DNA of 64,000 nt. Source: Vespula vulgaris. Lineage: Eukaryota > Arthropoda > Insecta > Hymenoptera > Vespidae. Numbering within the stretch: the stretch's first letter is position 1; every line of letters starts with the position of its first letter. A program made the position numbers and the translations under genes. The DNA lies in assembly GCF_905475345.1 (NCBI RefSeq), contig NC_066608.1:3819501-3883500 (forward strand). Direction: 5' to 3'. This document shows, in pieces, positions 43,926 through 56,439 of this stretch. The notes under the pieces were generated by a model. The model worked only from the letters and a program-made list of their open reading frames with translations. It was not told the DNA's origin and ran no database searches.

Positions 43926-46160
43926 GTGCAGTATTTTGTCGTATGCAGGAGTCTTCGCGTGGTTGCTGAATATATCTGTTATATATCATTGTTATTTTAT
44001 TGTCGTGTCAATAAAAAACGTTTATTAGTGGTTTTTTTATTTCGTATTTTATTTTATAATTTATTAATTTCTCTTTGCGATCCAATTTTGTGTAGTTCAT
44101 CTATTATGTTAACTTGTTTTGAAATGCTTTCCTGGAATGACAATTTTGTGGTTTTTTCAATTTTTTCTTGATTCGTATGGTATCCTGCATTTTTAATTTT
44201 TAGTGCATATATTATCTTAATTAATGTTTCTGGAGAGTTAGTCCGTAATGTGATGTGATTTTTAATTATTTTTCTTTAATGTTATTGTATTGTATAATTG
44301 GTTTGTCTGTCTGTTTCATCTAATTATTCAAGTATGGGATCGATGATTTGTGCATTAATGTGTATTGATGATGTAACTTTTCTTTTCTTTTTTTTTTTTT
44401 TAGAACTTATGGTTCGCTGTATCAACGAAGATACAATAAGAATTGCTTGGAGCCATTTTTATAGATGTTACTCCATGATGTTGTTATAGTTTTTTTTTTT
44501 TATTTCTTTTTTTTGTTCCATTTCTTGGACTTCTATGTTTTAATAGGTTTGACATAATTCCAGTCATATGAGGTTTGCGAATCAACTTCTACGAGTTTTT
44601 CAAAACGAATTTAATTTTCTCTTGTGAACATTCAATTTTAAAAAATTGTTGTGGTTGTGTAAATTGAATTGTTTCAGTGTTTTCCTTTATACAATAATGA
44701 TCAGTATTAGTGATTAAGTTATACAATAATGCCAGTATTAGTGATTTTAATAGGTGTGGTATCGTTTGATGTCATGGTTAGTTTATTGTGCAATTAGGAG
44801 GTCGATGCGATAAAAGAAATGTTTATAAGATAGCAAAAAAATGTATTTTTTACTATATAGAAACTACATAGAGGAATAAGACATTCAAAGTTATAATTGA
44901 TTCCAATTGTGGAACTATATTTCGAGAGGAGGCTTAAGTATTAGTGAAGCAAAAAAAAATATTTGATCCCACGACAATCATATGCTTGCAGTTCATTGAT
45001 GAAGCATCCATTTATTGAACTCCCTACGATCAGAATTCTTTACAATCGATAGATCTGCTTATATACTAATACAGAGATGTTGACTTAAAAAAAAAACTTG
45101 AACAATGATTCGAACTTCGAAACATGCGTCGGGTCGATTCATATATTTCAGATTGTTTAATCCCAGTAATTTTAATATTATAATATATATATATTAAATT
45201 TTATATACCCATTCACACATTTCCATTCAGTCTCAGTTCAGTTATCAATCCATTAGATTTTATCTGCTCAATAAAACAATGTTTTTTTCGAAATGATTGA
45301 CGGAATTTTGTTAATTTTGTTTGTCTATGGTGCCGGCCAGGAACAGGAAAGATTTTCTATCGCTCCACTTATACTCATCTTTAAAGCAATCGAATTCTAA
45401 TAACTTATGGTCTTTTATTTATGAATAAAAGAGGATTTTTTATCGCACTACACGTTCTCGCCTTTTACGCCCTCAAAGTCCACAAAGTAGGACCTTCACA
45501 CATCAGTTAAGTTTATTAGCACACGTGGATCAGTTGCATTGCTAATATTAATCACTAAATTAAAAATTTAAATAATAAATAAGTTTACATTAGAGGAATT
45601 GTTTATGATTGCATTTCTGTTGAATGAAGGGAATATGTGTAAATATAAAAACAAAAGATTATGTATTTATAAACCTTGGAAAAAATGAGAAATAGAAGAA
45701 TTTGTCACGTTGTATTATAAAGAAAACAAAATTTTTCATATATTTTAGAATGTTAAAATATTCCTTTAATTTACTTTTAAAGAAAGTTAAATGTAATCTA
45801 CAAAAAAAAGCCATCTACTAGAGAAAATCAATTATACTAAAAAAAAACAATTGATTATTTCTTTAAGATAAATAATAATAAATAATAATAAAAGTAATAT
45901 TTACTATTGATATATCCCCTTTATTTTTCTTAATATTGTGAAGTACTCAGAAATGTGTTTTCTTGGAATCTGCTGGTGCATTAGTAGTATCGTTGTCATT
46001 TCATTCTAACAAACAAGAGTTGACTTTAATAAAAGCGATGGTGCATTTTGATGGTGTATTTTCATTATCATCTTTAATTCATATTTTTATACTATTGGAC
46101 ATATTTGTGATTTTGAGAATATTGTGTTTAAAAATGTTGTGTATTTGTAATTCAAATAAT
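43926..46160. other. No recognisable gene
   Basis: Long T/G-rich plus strand at 43950-44560 with several T-runs, then AT-rich sequence. A 32-bp tandem duplication (ATACAATAATG..CAGTATTAGTG) lies at 44689-44750. A possible retroelement junction near 45200-45370 (TGGTGCCGGCCAGGAACAGG) is discussed under rejected items. Frames of 63-86 codons here match nothing. Confidence 0.45.
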
Positions 46161-48315
46161 ATAACCCTTTGCACTCGAGGACATTTTCACTCAGGCGAAC
46201 TAACAACTCGAGATGATTTTGGTTATATTGGGCAAGTGTTTTATATTTACTTTAAAATGATTTATACTCAAGCAAATGTATTCATTTATTTCTACGTTTT
46301 ACAAAACAAAATCTGTTAAATATTACACTTTATAATAGTTTTTTGTATGATATTTTACAAAACAATCCCCGAAATGCATCCTCAAAACACGTATCACATT
46401 AATTTGAGGTTTTATGTCTACAGCCAGGCTTATTTTGCTCAGAGTGACCTTGCAATCCCTCTTTACCCCTTTCAGAATAACATGTAGCTTTCCATTTAGT
46501 CGGGATGCATTGATGCTTGACATTGACGCTCGATCACGGAACTGGCGATGGGTTTCTCTTAATTGCTGAACAAGCGCTTTTAGATAGCGCAAATAAGTAA
46601 GTGGTCTTTCCTTTCCTTTCTTTTTCCCGAGTTTATAGAGTATGTATGAATTAAACAAACAAATTTTCAAATCTCGAAAAAATGTTTATGCTATAATTTC
46701 AAGGACTTTCGGAGAAAACAATACGTCGAAGCATATTCGAAGCGTTTCGAAAAAATCCTTCTTACGGAAGTCATTCCGTAAAAGATTATCCTCGTGGTTA
46801 AGTCAGTGACGGTCCTTTTATCTTTCCACGCTAAAAGAAGAGTTTTACCTCTTCGATAAGCTACCGTGAATGTTGTTAAGAATTTTGTCTTTTTTTATTT
46901 CGTTTGGCAATTCCTTTCTATTTGTTAAGATCGTTTTGGTCAAATAGCATATGAGTTTGACTAATTCTTGATCCAAGATGTAACTTGTCTAATGTCGATC
47001 TGTAAACATATCATGTACCTGAGCACCAGGAATTTTGTCTAACATCATTTCATAAAGGTGTATCGGAATTCTCATAGAAACTGGTAGATCAGGTCTCCTG
47101 ATTTATCAATTGCTTTGTTGTGAGAGATCCATAATAAGGTATAATACTAAAATGTATCAGCATTCAAATCAACTAGAGTACAAATTCTGATACCTCATTT
47201 GATTGGTTCTTTTGAATTATATGTAATAAATGAAATTCGACCTTTGAATTTGATAGTGGACTCATCCACACAAATGTTTTTTCCGTTATAAAGTAATCCC
47301 AGAATTAAGAATTGATGTAATCTAGAAATCAACTTACTTGTTGCAAACTCTTACTCGTGTTCCCGGAATAATATTACCTGGTGAAATAGTTTTTAAGTGA
47401 AGCATCCAGAGTATCTGACTAAATTTCTCTCTCTCCTAAATGTTTCTGAATAAAAAGGAATGTAACTGACATTATTCCTCGACCAATATTTTTGCAAATT
47501 GGCCAACTGCATAGTCCTCATATTTATTATAACAACAATAAATACCTAGAATTCTTCAGGGAAGACGATAGCGTTTTCCCTTTTGAATTCCTTTTTGCAT
47601 AATTATTCGTCTCAGAAACTATTTTTTTAACGAGTCTGTCGGTAAAAAACACCTTAAAGAATCCACTTGTTCTTTTATATTTGAAGTTATTTGCAGTCCT
47701 ACGCGTTTTTGGCCGGATACAAATTGTACTCCTGGTGGTACTTTTTTGAAATCTTCGTATCGTACCCATTGTGAACCAACTCCATCTTCTGCAGTTTCAC
47801 TATCGATTATTAGACTGTCTATAATTTTAATTTTTCACCTCCTCACAGCTCTTACTTCGTCACTTGACCATTGGATTCGTTTGTTTCATTGACAATTGCT
47901 TCGTATATGGAGGTAATTTGGTCGTTCAACAACGAAAAATCGAATTCGCCTTCACTTGAATTGAGTTGATCGCTATCCAGATTTATTGGGTTCAACAACT
48001 TTGAAAATAATTTTCTCATTGCTATGACTGTAAAGTTCAGATTAACGCTAAGAACCTAGGCCAGACTGATTCCACGACAAAAATGGAGATAAAAATATTT
48101 TATCGCCATTGTAAGAAGTACAATACTCTGAAAAAAAGACATAAAGCTCAAGAACTTATCTACAAACGGGTACTGTTTTTATTTCTTGGGCGCGCACAAA
48201 AAGTGCCGCTGCTTAGTCATCTTCAAAATTCCTGCATAAAACGTCAGAGCGCTGTAAAAGCGCATCTCGAGTTGTCGGATGAAACGCCGAGACGCCGTAG
48301 CGGCGCCTCTCGAGT
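46161..48315 (-). mobile_element. piggyBac-like transposon, most complete copy
   Basis: The left terminus is CCCTTTGCACTCGAGG from 46165, with the expected TTAA decayed to ATAA at 46161-46164. The right terminus is near 48300-48315 (CCTCTCGAGTACAAACAG, a degenerate mate). Before it lies a subterminal GC-rich segment with repeated AGCGCTGTAAAAGCGC and CGCCGTAGCGGCGC palindromes. The size is about 2.15 kb. The same family as 9272-12330 by terminus and protein. Confidence 0.75.
46323..47880 (-). pseudogene. piggyBac transposase, near full length
   Basis: Minus-strand order: SETAEDGVGSQWVRYEDFKK (47800), SGFFKVFFTDRLVKKIVSET followed by NNYAKR (47660-47600), NICVDESTIKFKGRISFITY (47290-47230), IKWGIR-like with TLVDLNAD (first catalytic Asp), a second box reading DRH, stop, TS where DNFYTS is usual (47000), then ELVKLICYL, TILTNRKELPNEIKK (46930) and RRGKTLLLAWKDKRTVT (46850). 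The GVDxxDQ third box is missing: the sequence jumps to YCFLRKSLKL. The C-terminal ICLFNSYILYK and NGKLHVILKGVKRDC lie in a 115-codon open stretch at 46323-46670. Several stops and shifts. Confidence 0.85.
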
Positions 48316-49480
48316 ACAAACAGATGATGATAGAATTTTTAATGCTAGCATTAACAATAATTTTCAATTTATTGTGATACTCTTTATTCATATTTTTCTA
48401 AAATGTATTTCATCAAAATTGATAATGGTGGTTCTGATTGTTTCATTTTTTTATTTCTTAAAAGACATACAAATTTTTCTTTTTAAATTACGTTGCTCTT
48501 GCGACTTTGATACTTCCTTTCTTTTAGAAAATATATTACTTCTTGTTTCTTCTGGAACCATGTCATCATTCACTGCATCATTTTCTTTATTAACAAATCT
48601 TTTTTCCGAATTATCCTTTTCTTCACGAGTTAAAACTTTTAATTTAATGAATGAACATAAATATAAATAAATGATATAAGAATATACAGAATAAATAAAC
48701 ATAGAGATAAAGAAACATTTATCACAGAAATGCAATTAATATTCTTAATAGTTTCTCTTTCTTGGAAATAATTTTGTAAAAAATGACAATTGATCAACAT
48801 AATTACATTTTCTTTGTGAAACATTTTCTTTGCTTTTCAAGATTCACTTTCTGTAAGTATCATGGATGTTGTTTCATTGTATCTTACATTTTTGAACTGT
48901 AAATGAATGTGAATATATATGGATGTGTATAAAATTATTTTATTCATATAAACCACATCACAGAGGGGCCTGGACTTGTATAAACTTGTCTGAACGTGTC
49001 TCATCCGTGCATGATACAATTAATTTTTAGGAGCTTCAGATCCTATAACTTTTCGAGCGGAACTTCCGAAATATATCGAATTTTGGTAATTATAGCATGT
49101 AACTAATGTCCTGATTTCAATAATTGACCATCGTTGCTAAATACACGAATGGATGATAATCGAATGTATACATCTTATTGATGAAAAATGTCAAATAATG
49201 TATCTGTATATTTCAAATTGTTACATTATAAGCTTCGGCGAGTAATAGAAAATAATTTTTAAATATCTCTCTTATATTAAAAGCGTCACATGTTGCATCT
49301 TTTTCTTGAAAATTTATATTTTTCTGATTCAGAAGATAATTTGTCAATAGAAATTATAAAACCATTGTATTTTTGAATAAAATTTTGAAGTACACAGATT
49401 ATTTTTCGCATTCAGTTCGTATCTTTTTGTTGTCTCTTTTAAAATTTTATAACAATATTAAATGTGTTTTCTACGAATTG
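48316..49480. other. No recognisable gene
   Basis: A 195-codon plus-strand frame (48083-48670) crosses the piggyBac end and an overlapping 94-codon minus frame lies at 48451-48735. Both are low in information and I do not call either a gene. The remainder is AT-rich without repeats. Confidence 0.45.
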
Positions 49481-49821
49481 TCAAGCTAGATATAAGCGAA
49501 AATTTAAATTTCCATTTATTGGATTATATGCTTGATTTCTAGGATAAGGCCTTATCAAGGTGTTTTTAACAGAGATGCCTTCGTCACTTATACCAACACA
49601 CGATGCTAGTTTTGTTGAACTGTATAATAACTGATCCGGAAGCAACTGAAACATTTCGCTTGTTAGGACTTTTTTAAAATTTAAATATGATAGAATACCG
49701 CCATTATTACTTTTTCTATAATTTGTCGATACAATAAAGTTATAATTAACATCAATTAAATATAAAAATATTGACGTAAACTGACATTGTGTATGTATCT
49801 GTGTTTGTTGAGTGACTGGTA

Positions 49822-49945
49822 TCAGTGATTTTAATAAAAAAAAAGATTTATTGAAGGAAATAAAATTAGCACAAACAATATAGAAAAGTAGCATCTTAAT
49901 TACTACGTGTCTTTCCCGAATTCTCTGGCGATCGTCATACTTGTC
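49822..49945. repeat. 3' LTR remnant of the gypsy copy
   Basis: Direct copy of 53968-54120: both contain TTTATTGAAGGAAATARAAT, AACAATATAGAAAA and a TGTCTYTC-type end. Further LTR sequence on either side has diverged beyond recognition by eye. Confidence 0.65.
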
Positions 49946-50559
49946 TCTCTCTCTGCATCTATCACCAGACAGCTTCTTCCGATCACCCATTCAAGCGACA
50001 TGGACTCAGAGCGGTACATACAGACGCGCACACACATTCACATAATAATATGGAATAAAGTCTCGAAGAATTCCCAAGAAGTGGACCGATACAAGGAGCT
50101 TATATATATGTTGACTTGTTCACGCTTCACTTACAAAGCACCAATGAAAACTTTCGATATCACACTCGGTCATTCTGATACACAGCATCTGCCCTCAAAT
50201 GTCATTTTCTTCGTCATGGTCGGATGATAATTCTTCTATAGAGCGATTCCATGGTTTGATAAAATCCGTTGCAGTGAAGATCACGTAGGGTCTTCTCGAC
50301 TATAGTTCGATTCGTATCTATTGTTTCGCAACACTGTCTTTATCCTATATGGCCTTCGATGAAAATTTTCCAATCTAGTGCAAATTGAGTACGTTTAATA
50401 GTGATCATATTTCTTACATGGTATTGTTGTGTTCTGATTTCATTTGTTGAAATTCCTTTGTTTGTTTTTTGGACCTTAGAAATTTCAGCTTTGCTCATTT
50501 TCTTACATCGTCTCGGTCTTCACAAAATATACAAATCCATTCATTTTCCACCATTTTTT

Positions 50560-52800
50560 TTATCGATTTGTCGACTGGTCGTTACTTTATATGGATACCA
50601 AACAATAGATAAAAATGTAAGGTGCCAATGCTTCTGTTTGGGATAGCATTTAGATGTTTTTGTACGAAATGCAAATATCGGTGCCATTCTTCGGGACATG
50701 GCACTGCCATTCTACCAAAAAGGAATAAATCCGTTCTTCCTGTCCGTTCGCTTGTGATATTCCTGTCGTCGTTTTCATATGTTATATTTTTTGTTTTTGC
50801 AATATTTTGCAAAACGTCGCAGATTATCGAAGATCGTTGCTTGTTTCCTAAGATGATTTAATACTTCTTCAGTATACGTATTCTTGCATACAATTAAATT
50901 TCATGAATGTATCAACTATCGCGACGACACGTTTGTAATTTTATTTTGTGCTAGGATGGAGCCTAGATAGTCAATGTGGTATATATCTAGCGGTACTTTT
51001 TTCTTTTCTATCGGATACAAAAATCTTTCCGGCTCTCCTTGTTTGCATTCGGCCAATATGCAATTAATACAATTTTGTACGACTTTTACCTTTTATTTTA
51101 ATATCTCATCTCCTTCTAACCAGTTACTCAATCTTGTTTATTGCAAAGTAGCCGCGTTTGTACGCTTCTCTGATTATTTGAAGTTACAACGTCTTAGGAA
51201 TTACAAGCACGTCATCATCGACTCGTCTATACAATAATCGTTTTTTAAAAATAAAATTTTCTACACCTTTCTCTTTAATGATTGCTCGTACCCATGTGTC
51301 TTCGTACTGGTTTTTCTTTAATCTGGCTAAAAGTCGTCATCTTCAACGAACATTATCATTGATAGGATTTCTAATTAAGATTTCTCATCTATATGTAGTA
51401 TGCTCTTACTCGGCTGATGCTCGATCGTATGAGAACTCTCCGAGAAGAAGTGTCCATCTCGCAACATGCACTCATAAACTTTTTTGTCATCGCAAACGCT
51501 TTACAATCAGTAATGCTTTAAAAAAAAATACCCAGCAAATGCACCCTAAATTTACATGGTGCTTTGATAATCGCTAACATTTCTACTTCGTAACTGTAGT
51601 ATTTCTGTTCGGCTTGTGACATCTTGCTATTTGCAGAATATATAGGATGCATCTTTCTATCTATATTATCGCACTACATTAGTATTTCATCGCATCCGAA
51701 ACTAACTACGTTCGCGTGTGTAGCTCTGTTTCGGCGTTCGTCTTATATTGGCGTAAAATCGGCTTATTGCTTAAGATAAACTTTAGTCTTTCGAATGCGT
51801 CCTTTTCTTCACGACCAAACATAAAAGTGATATTCTTCTTTAATTGATTAGACAACGGGCGTGCGATGATGGAATAGAAAGCAATAATTTTCGAAAGTAG
51901 TTTGTACGAGCATGAAAACTTTGGATGGCTTAAGAGTTTACAAGCTTTGGAAACTTAGTGCAATTTTATTTTTTAATAGTCGCACCTTTCCTTCTTTAAT
52001 AATAAAACTGAGATACTCTATTGTTGTTTCTAAGAACTTACTCTTCTTTCGATTAATACGTAGTACGTATTGACTGATATTATATTTAAAATCAAATAAA
52101 GATTATTAATGATATCATTTATATTACCTGCCGGTTTAATTACGTCGTTCATGTAAACTAGAACTATTTTCAAAACTATTAACTCTGGAAATACTGCGGT
52201 AATGAACTTATAAAAAAATGGATAGCGAATTGCATAGACTGAGGACATTTGGCAGAATTCATATCATCAAAAACTACAAAGGTAATTTGTAAATTAAAAA
52301 TAAACAAACAAAAGAACTGCAGAAAATGAAGATTCTGAAACTCAAAGATGAACTGAAACGACGAAAACTGAAGGCAGGAAGAAAAGACGAGACGATTTAT
52401 AAAGGGTAACTTGTAATTGGTAAATTAAACTTTCTACTTGCTTCATTAACGGCATCGTGAAAAAATCCATTCTTTAAATTCAAAGTGCTGAAAATTCTCA
52501 CGCCTTGTAGGACATCTCTCTACTAGTTCTCTACCAAAGCAAGTGGGTAACGTTTCTTCACAATTTTCTTAGTTAATTCTCTGTAGTCTACATATAATCT
52601 TTATTAAAATTAAAACCATTCTTCTTTTTTACCAATACTATTGGACTAGCATAGTCTGAATACGATGTCTGTATTATATCCTTATCTAGTCATTCCTTAA
52701 TATATAGATATCCATTTACGGTGATTGTTGTTTTAAATTCACCTAACTTACAATTTATTCCGAACCTACGCCATTAAAACGATTAACTTTATCTAGCTTA
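50560..52800 (-). pseudogene. gypsy pol relic: RT, RNase H, integrase
   Basis: Minus-strand landmarks: RREFSAL and MDFFTMPLMKQVESL-like near 52480, then after an inserted segment LTFVVFDDMNSAKC near 52250, QMSSVYAIRYPFFYKFITAV, and ELIVLKIVLVYMNDVIKPAG at about 52170. There the YMDD box reads YMND, losing a catalytic Asp. NTYYVLIERRVSS, FLETTIEYLSFIIKEGKVRL (52020) and YYSYEVEMLAI near 51590 lead through RNase H. The integrase end is GRMAVPCPEEWHRYLHFVQK and HLNAIPNRSIGTLHFYLLFG (50730-50610). Stops occur throughout. Confidence 0.8.
52294..52396. repeat. Inverted duplicate inserted in gypsy RT
   Basis: About 103 bp that is the reverse complement of 53699-53802 at roughly 90 percent identity (TAAACAAACAAAAGAACTGC and AAAGATGAACTGA blocks on this strand). 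It interrupts the RT coding between the PLxE- and FxVFD-type blocks. Confidence 0.85.
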
Positions 52801-53698
52801 GGTATATCAATTTTAATATAGTAATCCGCATGTATTGAATTCATGTCGCTGCACCTGTATAAATCAGCGCGGTAACTTTAATGTCCATTATCCCTATTTT
52901 TTTACATGATTTTATTTATTGTTTCTACAACGCTCCAGTTTTCTTTTGATGCATCTGATTTTTGTCGTCGGATTTTTACTCGCTATATGTTCAAGCTCTG
53001 TTACAATTAAAAACACTTCGTGCCCTTGGTCTTTGACAAGCCACAGAATTATATACAGGGAAGCCTCAATTAAAACATACCTCAATTTGTTTTAATCCTA
53101 AGGCATGTGTAAATTATTTCTATCTCCATCGTGTTGTCTTACTTTTTCTCGCATTACTTTCTTTACGTACTTTACGAATCTTTGTTTGACTTCTTGAATC
53201 ATTGTAAAGCCATAAAGAATAGTTTTATTTACCAGCTTTTCATCTATATTCTCGATGATATATTTTATAATTGAATTTTTACTCATTCAACTAGCGATTT
53301 CGCACATTCTGTAAATGTGTTCGTAGTTTGTCTCGTTTGTAAACGTCTATATCCGATGCAAATTTTTTTTCAAGATTATTTTTAAGTTCTCTTCATGATA
53401 TACTGCATCATCCAAATCGCACAAATATCTTGGCTATCTATACCCTTAATAATTTTTTACATCAAATTATCTTCTGAAAATCTATCGAATTACAAAGAGT
53501 CGCCATTTCTACTTTCCATTTTGTCTAGCCAATTGTAAACGTTTATAGTATCATCGCTGCTTAACGTTTGTATTGATTATTCTACGTCTTTAATAGTTAA
53601 AATTTCTATCGACATATGTCTTCGGTCTTTTGCGTCTTTCTCTGCATTGTCATCATTATATTTAACTGTTTCCATCACTAAGCAGTTTTCAGGCGTTC

Positions 53699-53802
53699 CA
53701 TCGACTCGTCTTTCCTTTCTGCCTTCAATTTTTGTTGTATCAGTTCATCTTTGAATTCCAGAATCTCCATTTTCTGCAGTTCTTTTGTTTGTTTATTTTT
53801 TA
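53699..53802 (-). repeat. Donor copy of the gypsy inverted duplication
   Basis: In the element's own orientation (minus strand) it encodes NKQTKELQKMEILEFKDELI and QQKLKAERKDESMERL, a coiled-coil-like charged stretch in the gag region. It lies at the expected place for this gypsy type, so it is the original; 52294-52396 is the inverted copy. Confidence 0.7.
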
Positions 53803-53967
53803 AAATAGTGTGAAAATTTTCGATGATGATCTTCCTGAGAACTCTTGTGCACTTATCGTAATGAAATCTTTATCGGTCACGTTTACACTTTATTCGTAAA
53901 TAACTATCATAATCACAATCACAAGATCGACTTTAATCTCAATCCCGAATGAACCTCTAAAAATTTT

Positions 53968-54120
53968 TGTGGTATTGATGATTTTAATAAAAGAAAAAAT
54001 TTATTGAAGGAAATAGAATTGACAGAAACAATATAGAAAATGAAGAATATTATAACTCGTATTGTGATTATTACGTTTCTTTTTCGGAACTCTTCGACGA
54101 TTGTCCTTCCCTGTATGTCT
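53968..54120. repeat. 5' LTR remnant of the gypsy copy
   Basis: Direct copy of 49822-49945. In element orientation it precedes the gag region. A minus-strand AATAAA in this remnant may be the polyadenylation signal. Confidence 0.6.
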
Positions 54121-54125
54121 CCCGT

Positions 54126-54612
54126 AAGAAAGACTTTGGAAATGAAAAACATGCAGGAAAATAATGTTCTTTATCTCTCATAAAATCAAGCCGAGCCTAT
54201 CAAGAGTGAACAATTAAAGCAGTTTCCAAGATGGGGTAGGATGAGTCAACAAACAATAGGCAATTTTAGGAAAAAATGTATGAATGGATTAAATATAGCA
54301 CAAAGGCAAGATGAATGAATGTGGGTTTGCCATTTTTATTATCCAGCATAGTAAATCACGTTCCGTACCAATCGGGATTTTGCTTTCTCGATAGGAGTAT
54401 TTATTTCAAATCTATGAATCTAAATGGCAAAAAAAGTACTCATCGGGGACGAAAACTTGTTCTTATTAGGAAGAGAAGTGCAGAGATTGCAGATTTATGG
54501 GGCAGTCGAAACCAAAAGGGCTACATGGCTGGGCTGATATCTGCTAAATTCCGTCTAAATTGTTCGTAATGGACGAGATAAAATATCCCAACTACGGATT
54601 CGGCTGTGGATT
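54126..54612. other. Unassigned; 84-codon plus-strand frame
   Basis: A plus-strand frame at 54315-54569 ends ADLWGSRNQKGYMAGLISAK and is moderately GC-rich. I recognise no family. It leads into the next frame and could share its origin. Confidence 0.25.
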
Positions 54613-55011
54613 GTGAACTTACTATTTTTTTATAGAATAGAACAAAGCGGGAAAATAGGTTTTTTTTTTTTTTTTTTAGGAAAAAAAAATATTGTCGGTA
54701 GAAAATTTCCCGTTCTCAACGAGAATATTCTGGAGGAAAGAAACTGTGAAGTCTTGGCCGCTTTAAGTAGATTCTTTGAAAAAGAAACTTGGTTCACAGA
54801 TATCTGGGGTCAGCGGGTAATTTGGAGAAACCCGTTGGGCAAAGTCTTCAGTTCTCGAAATGACAATTATCAAGAGGGATGGCAACAATATATGAGCAGA
54901 TCTAGAGATGTTCCAAGTGAACTCGGAGTGGATAAATCATTTGTAAACACCAGAAGATTTTTGATAGATAACATTGAACATTTGTCTATCTTCAACGAAA
55001 ATTCAATCTGA
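54613..55011 (+). CDS. Unrecognised 132-codon open reading frame
   Basis: This is the most coding-like unassigned frame of the window: mixed composition, many Trp, Arg and acidic residues, and no low complexity after its start. It includes NENILEERNCEVLAALSRFF, KETWFTDIWGQRVIWRNPLG and YQEGWQQYMSRSRDVPSELG, ending FNENSI and a stop. At 54661-54679 a run of T followed by AG forms an ideal polypyrimidine tract and 3' splice site, after which the informative part begins; the annotated Met may thus not be the real start. It lies 1.4 kb upstream of a plus-strand gypsy copy and might be its 5' region, or a host exon. I cannot assign a function. Confidence 0.35.
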   Translation: MNLLFFYRIEQSGKIGFFFFFLGKKNIVGRKFPVLNENILEERNCEVLAALSRFFEKETWFTDIWGQRVIWRNPLGKVFSSRNDNYQEGWQQYMSRSRDVPSELGVDKSFVNTRRFLIDNIEHLSIFNENSI

Positions 55012-55709
55012 GAGAACGTGGCTGACAAATATTCCGAAGAATTAAGATATTTTTTAAAAGAAAGAGTGAATTATTTGTATATAATTCTTAAATGTAAATT
55101 TTTATATAATTCTTTAATATTGTAATAGAGTTCAGTTTTCGTTGAAACGCTTTATAATATTGTATTGCTATTGTGTCTGTCTCTATATTCTGTTCTGACG
55201 AATAGTTCGTTATATGTTCGATAATTCGTTTACTAGCGACATTTTCTGCATGAATCTGTACCTATGAATTCTTTAATTATATATTTCCTTTAATTTTTTA
55301 TGTCTATGATATTATCTTATACTATATAGGAAACTTGCAGTTTCTGGGAAGAGTTGTCTCGTTGTGAGTTTCGAGTAATTCCTAAAAATGTTGGGAGATT
55401 AGAATGTACATAACTTGATAAATTGATACTACAGTTCTTTATAAAGTAATAACCTAAATTTTTTTTTTAATTATAGATCATTTATTAATATTATTAAAAA
55501 TATATAATTTACTTAAAAAATTTACATACATTATATAATAAAAATTACCGAAGGAAATGCTATATCTTCAGCTCACAAAAATTTCACATATATTATATTT
55601 CTTTACTAATCTTCTTCGGGTAACCCAATATTCCAGAAAAACAAAAACGTGTATTTTCAAATATCATTTAAAGATGCTGTAGATATCATGTCTTCTTACT
55701 ACTCTTCAA
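55012..55709. other. No recognisable gene
   Basis: AT-rich, no conserved frame or repeat. T-run at about 55460. Confidence 0.45.
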
Positions 55710-56000
55710 GGCGAATGTGATCGTACGAAATTGCAAAAGAAAAAATACAATGTTTAATATGTGCCAACTTATATTTTTCGACTGGGAAAAGGGAAAAATC
55801 TATCATGAAATTGGTATAAATAAAAGTACTGTTTGTAAATTGAATGTGAATATCATTTGACGATGTCATATCGAGAATTGTATTGAATCTATTCAATGAA
55901 TTGAAAGATCATGATTTTTAAATAGTAGGGAGAAAAACAAATTCCGATGCACGTCCAGCGTGAAAATACAAAATAATTATCTCCTAACAAGTGGACTTAA
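55710..56000 (+). pseudogene. Possible Tc1 N-terminal (helix-turn-helix) relic
   Basis: Plus strand 55755-55850 reads MCQLIFFDWEKGKIYHEIGI then NKSTVCKLNVNI. This resembles the first helix-turn-helix of Tc1 transposases (a WxxGKSxxEI-x-NxSxSTV pattern). It is followed by a short tandem pair AAGTGGACTTAATAATTTT / AAGCGGACTTAATAATTTT at 55991-56033. No catalytic part or termini are present. Confidence 0.3.
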
Positions 56001-56439
56001 TAATTTTTTCCAATTAAGCGGACTTAATAATTTTCTACAGTGGCTATGATATTGTTAATTTCTGTCCAAACTCCACCTTCAAGTCAGAAAATCGCGTTTT
56101 AATATAACTCCGTACAATAGGGTTAAGCACTGAAGGGAATTGTCGAAGATGATTTCAAACAGGAAGTATATTTTTACTGTTACATTAGCACAATCGAAAA
56201 CCTTCAGGAGGAAAGTTTACGTTTCTATATGAGTAACTCTCGGATGTCACTTTGGATGAGTAATTGTTAACAGGTTTTTAACTTACTATTCATATTAACT
56301 AAAGTTTATAAAATATTCATTTTCATGTTGTTCAATGTGATAATCTTCTCACCAAATATCGCCATATTTTCTTTTCTCTTTGCGTTTTTGCTTTCTTCCA
56401 CCAATAACGCTACTTCCACTTTACGTGCCTATATTTTCA
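56001..56439. other. No recognisable gene
   Basis: No conserved frame. Lies between the possible Tc1 relic and the gypsy gag end. Confidence 0.4.

Larger units (their letters stand above)
49481..54125 (-). mobile_element. gypsy-type LTR retrotransposon, decayed, with LTR remnants
   Basis: About 4.6 kb on the minus strand. Direct-repeat remnants at 49822-49945 and 53968-54120 share GATTTTAATAAAARAAAARA, TTTATTGAAGGAAATARAAT and AACAATATAGAAAA, as LTRs would. Between them pol lies in the order RT (52800-52030), RNase H (about 52000-51400) and integrase (50812-50560). LTR outer ends and primer-binding site are not definable. The coding is heavily interrupted. An inverted duplication has been inserted within RT. 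Confidence 0.75.

Noticed and set aside
45200..45370. Possible LTR plus primer-binding site (TGGTGCCGGCCAGGAACAGG)
   Set aside because: Resembles the TGGCGCC type only loosely. No second LTR copy and no gag or pol follows.
48083..48670. Longest open reading frame of the window (195 codons, plus)
   Set aside because: It starts inside the piggyBac end, crosses its terminus and continues into unrelated AT-rich DNA. The second half is Phe/Ile/Leu/Ser-rich, mirrored by a minus frame, and matches no family.
50401..51577. Several plus-strand frames of 79-99 codons
   Set aside because: Antisense shadows of the gypsy integrase and RNase H relic on the minus strand.
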